Assembly (NCBI GenBank): GCA_028284955.1
Contig: JANQQS010000005.1
Span: 65,946 to 129,945, forward strand
Direction: 5' to 3'
DNA from: Myxococcota bacterium
GTDB taxonomy: Bacteria > Myxococcota_A > Polyangia > Polyangiales > Houyiibacteriaceae
Length of the DNA stretch: 64,000 bases
A model generated the notes under the pieces. That model was not told the DNA's origin and ran no database searches. It saw only the letters and a list, made by a program, of their open reading frames with translations. The position numbers and the translations under genes are program-made. Each line of letters opens with the position of its first letter. Within the stretch, counting starts at the first letter, position 1. Shown here piece after piece: positions 62,814 through 64,000 of this stretch.

Positions 62814-63257
62814 TTATTCCACCCAGAGTGCTTCCTTCGGAACGGCACGCACGATGTCGTTCCATGCGCCTTCGACGTCAATCGGGTGAGTCGAGACTTC
62901 GCTGAGCCATTTCAGAGCTTTTTTAGGCGCGGAGAATACTTCTTCGCGAAAGGGTTTGTCCGTGAACCAGTTGAGCGCGGTAATGACGCCTCGCATTGGG
63001 ATGGAATCGGTCACGAACGCGTGCGCAACGAGCCCCGGCAAGCCACGCTCAGATTTGAACACGTCGTTGAGCGCGCGGCGTTGCACGGCAGACGGCGGCT
63101 GTGCCTGATACGTAATCGTGAGCGCGACCTCCCCTTGTTTGGGGTTGGTTCCGATCGCCCGGATATGCTCAACGAGCTCAGCCCATTCCGAATCGCTCGC
63201 CGTTCGATACTGATATACCCACGACAACCGGGTATCTCGATTCAACCACATCGCCAT
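62814..63257 (-). CDS. Short conserved protein, SpoIIAA/STAS-like family candidate, paralog 1
   Basis: The protein has 147 residues, cytoplasmic. GGAG lies 8 bases before the ATG. The N-terminal part (RLSWVYQYRTASDSEWAELV) and the central core (EVALTITYQAQPPSAVQRRA, AHAFVTDSIPMRGVITALNW) resemble a family of myxobacterial proteins with a STAS/SpoIIAA-like alternating pattern. The end is IVRAVPKEALWVE. A remnant and a second paralog follow upstream in a tandem array. A regulatory, protein-binding role is a guess from family resemblance. Confidence 0.75.
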   Translation of the reverse strand: MAMWLNRDTRLSWVYQYRTASDSEWAELVEHIRAIGTNPKQGEVALTITYQAQPPSAVQRRALNDVFKSERGLPGLVAHAFVTDSIPMRGVITALNWFTDKPFREEVFSAPKKALKWLSEVSTHPIDVEGAWNDIVRAVPKEALWVE

Positions 63258-63309
63258 ATAAAAACTCCACTACTCCGCTTCGCCCAAACACACCTGCGTA
63301 CTACGCGCT

Positions 63310-63374
63310 TACTCCACCCAGAGCGCCTCTTCTGGCACCGTGCGCACGATTTCATTCCACACGCGTTCGGTGCA
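63310..63374 (-). pseudogene. C-terminal remnant of a third paralog
   Basis: The minus strand gives RVWNEIVRTVPEEALWVE and a stop, matching the ends of both intact paralogs. The rest of the gene is absent. It lies just upstream of the gene at 62814 and shows loss by recombination within the tandem array. Confidence 0.8.
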
Positions 63375-63462
63375 TCACGCCGATGCGTCATCCTAGAAGA
63401 TTCGCCCCATTATCGATCCCCATCAGGGAAAGTTGCGACCCGCGCATCGATTTTATTGAGAA

Positions 63463-63912
63463 TCACGCCTCCTGAGGTGATTCCCACAGCAAGTCTTCGT
63501 CCACGGCACGGACCACAGCGTTCCATACCCGCCGTACGTCCAATCCGGACTTCTTCTCAGCTAGCCAAACCAGCCCACCTATCGGATCGTCGAAGACTTT
63601 TTCTTCGAACTTCTTCGCGGAAAACCAACCGAGCGCGGTCAACACTCCGCGCGTCACCCGAGAGTTTGAAACGAAGGCATGGGCCGCTAGACGTCGCGCG
63701 CCCGATCGTTCGAGCAACTCTGCAAGCCTTTTTCTCTGAATGGCGGAGGGCGCGTCAGCCTTGTAGGTGACCGTATAGACCACCTTTCCCGTACGATTCT
63801 CAGAAAGAAACGCGCTAAGCCCTTCAATGAACGCATCCCAATCCGAGGACGCGACCCCACCGCAATGGTATGACCAAAAACAGCCGTCTACTTCTCCACT
63901 CCAAATCGACAT
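63463..63912 (-). CDS. Short conserved protein, SpoIIAA/STAS-like family candidate, paralog 2
   Basis: The protein has 149 residues. GAGAGG lies 6 bases before the ATG. Same layout as the 62814 gene: FWSYHCGGVASSDWDAFIEG, KVVYTVTYKADAPSAIQRKR, AHAFVSNSRVTRGVLTALGW, VVRAVDEDLLWE. Just upstream, an ATGGCGATAC start at 63952 and its flank (GTGTGTTTGGGCGAAGC) copy the start region of paralog 1, so this gene's promoter region is itself a recombinant of array units. Confidence 0.75.
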   Translation of the reverse strand: MSIWSGEVDGCFWSYHCGGVASSDWDAFIEGLSAFLSENRTGKVVYTVTYKADAPSAIQRKRLAELLERSGARRLAAHAFVSNSRVTRGVLTALGWFSAKKFEEKVFDDPIGGLVWLAEKKSGLDVRRVWNAVVRAVDEDLLWESPQEA

Positions 63913-64000
63913 TGCAGACCTCTCGCGCCTTCCGATTCAGACGTATCGCCATACCGAAAACCCCGCTGCTTCGCTTCGCCCAAACACACAGGGACCAGAC

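Overview
The window reads as chromosome of a Myxococcota bacterium, probably from the Polyangia side. The evidence is a matrixin whose C-terminus looks like a MYXO-CTERM sorting tail (20948-22459), three membrane-anchored Ser/Thr protein kinases with delta-type catalytic loops, fifteen CxDGxDNDGDG calcium-binding repeats in one lipoprotein, FG-GAP and CRTAC1-type surface proteins, PEGA domains, and more than twenty predicted lipoproteins. No intact rRNA, tRNA or CRISPR array is visible, and there are almost no housekeeping genes. This is accessory, envelope-facing DNA.

Left part (1-13150): lipoproteins of unknown function, a two-domain parallel beta-helix lipoprotein, a trypsin-fold protein that has lost its catalytic residues, a TPR/PEGA plus Cys-rich lipoprotein pair, a Ser/Thr kinase, an active-looking trypsin, and an ECF sigma factor translationally coupled to a small tail-anchored protein. 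Middle (13226-25007): a beta-helix lipoprotein, a sodium:solute symporter, a PaaK-like adenylate-forming enzyme next to a 50-residue double-glycine leader peptide, a HAD-LysR fusion, a MITE-like element, and a matrixin. From 25260 to 48425: more lipoproteins, the calcium-repeat protein, a c-type heme Tll0287-like protein, a six-TM Ser/Thr kinase, an outer-membrane barrel candidate, a VWA lipoprotein, a predicted pseudokinase with a PEGA tail, and two divergent integrin-like FG-GAP paralogs.

Right part (48524-64000) is the most dynamic. A two-gene cassette (zinc metalloprotease plus membrane-anchored partner) occurs twice, in opposite orientations, around an Rpn-like nuclease gene broken by a 165-bp inverted-repeat element, and third-copy scars remain. 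It is followed by a CRTAC1 protein and two PAAR-like (DUF4150) genes that share a near-identical head but carry different tails. One tail is a predicted nuclease toxin with an adjacent immunity candidate and a decayed extra immunity fragment. Next comes an islet bounded by tRNA-fMet 3-prime fragments and carrying an OLD-like AAA/TOPRIM protein, then tandem Cys-rich lipoproteins and a tandem family of short paralogs.

Non-coding structure is abundant. There is a dispersed family of paired hairpins with compensatory changes (13226-13299, 27998-28385). There are 13-, 15- and 18-bp tandem arrays both between and inside genes, and hexamer arrays at the 3-prime ends of two kinase genes. Functions given below are inferred from motifs read by eye. 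No database search was possible.
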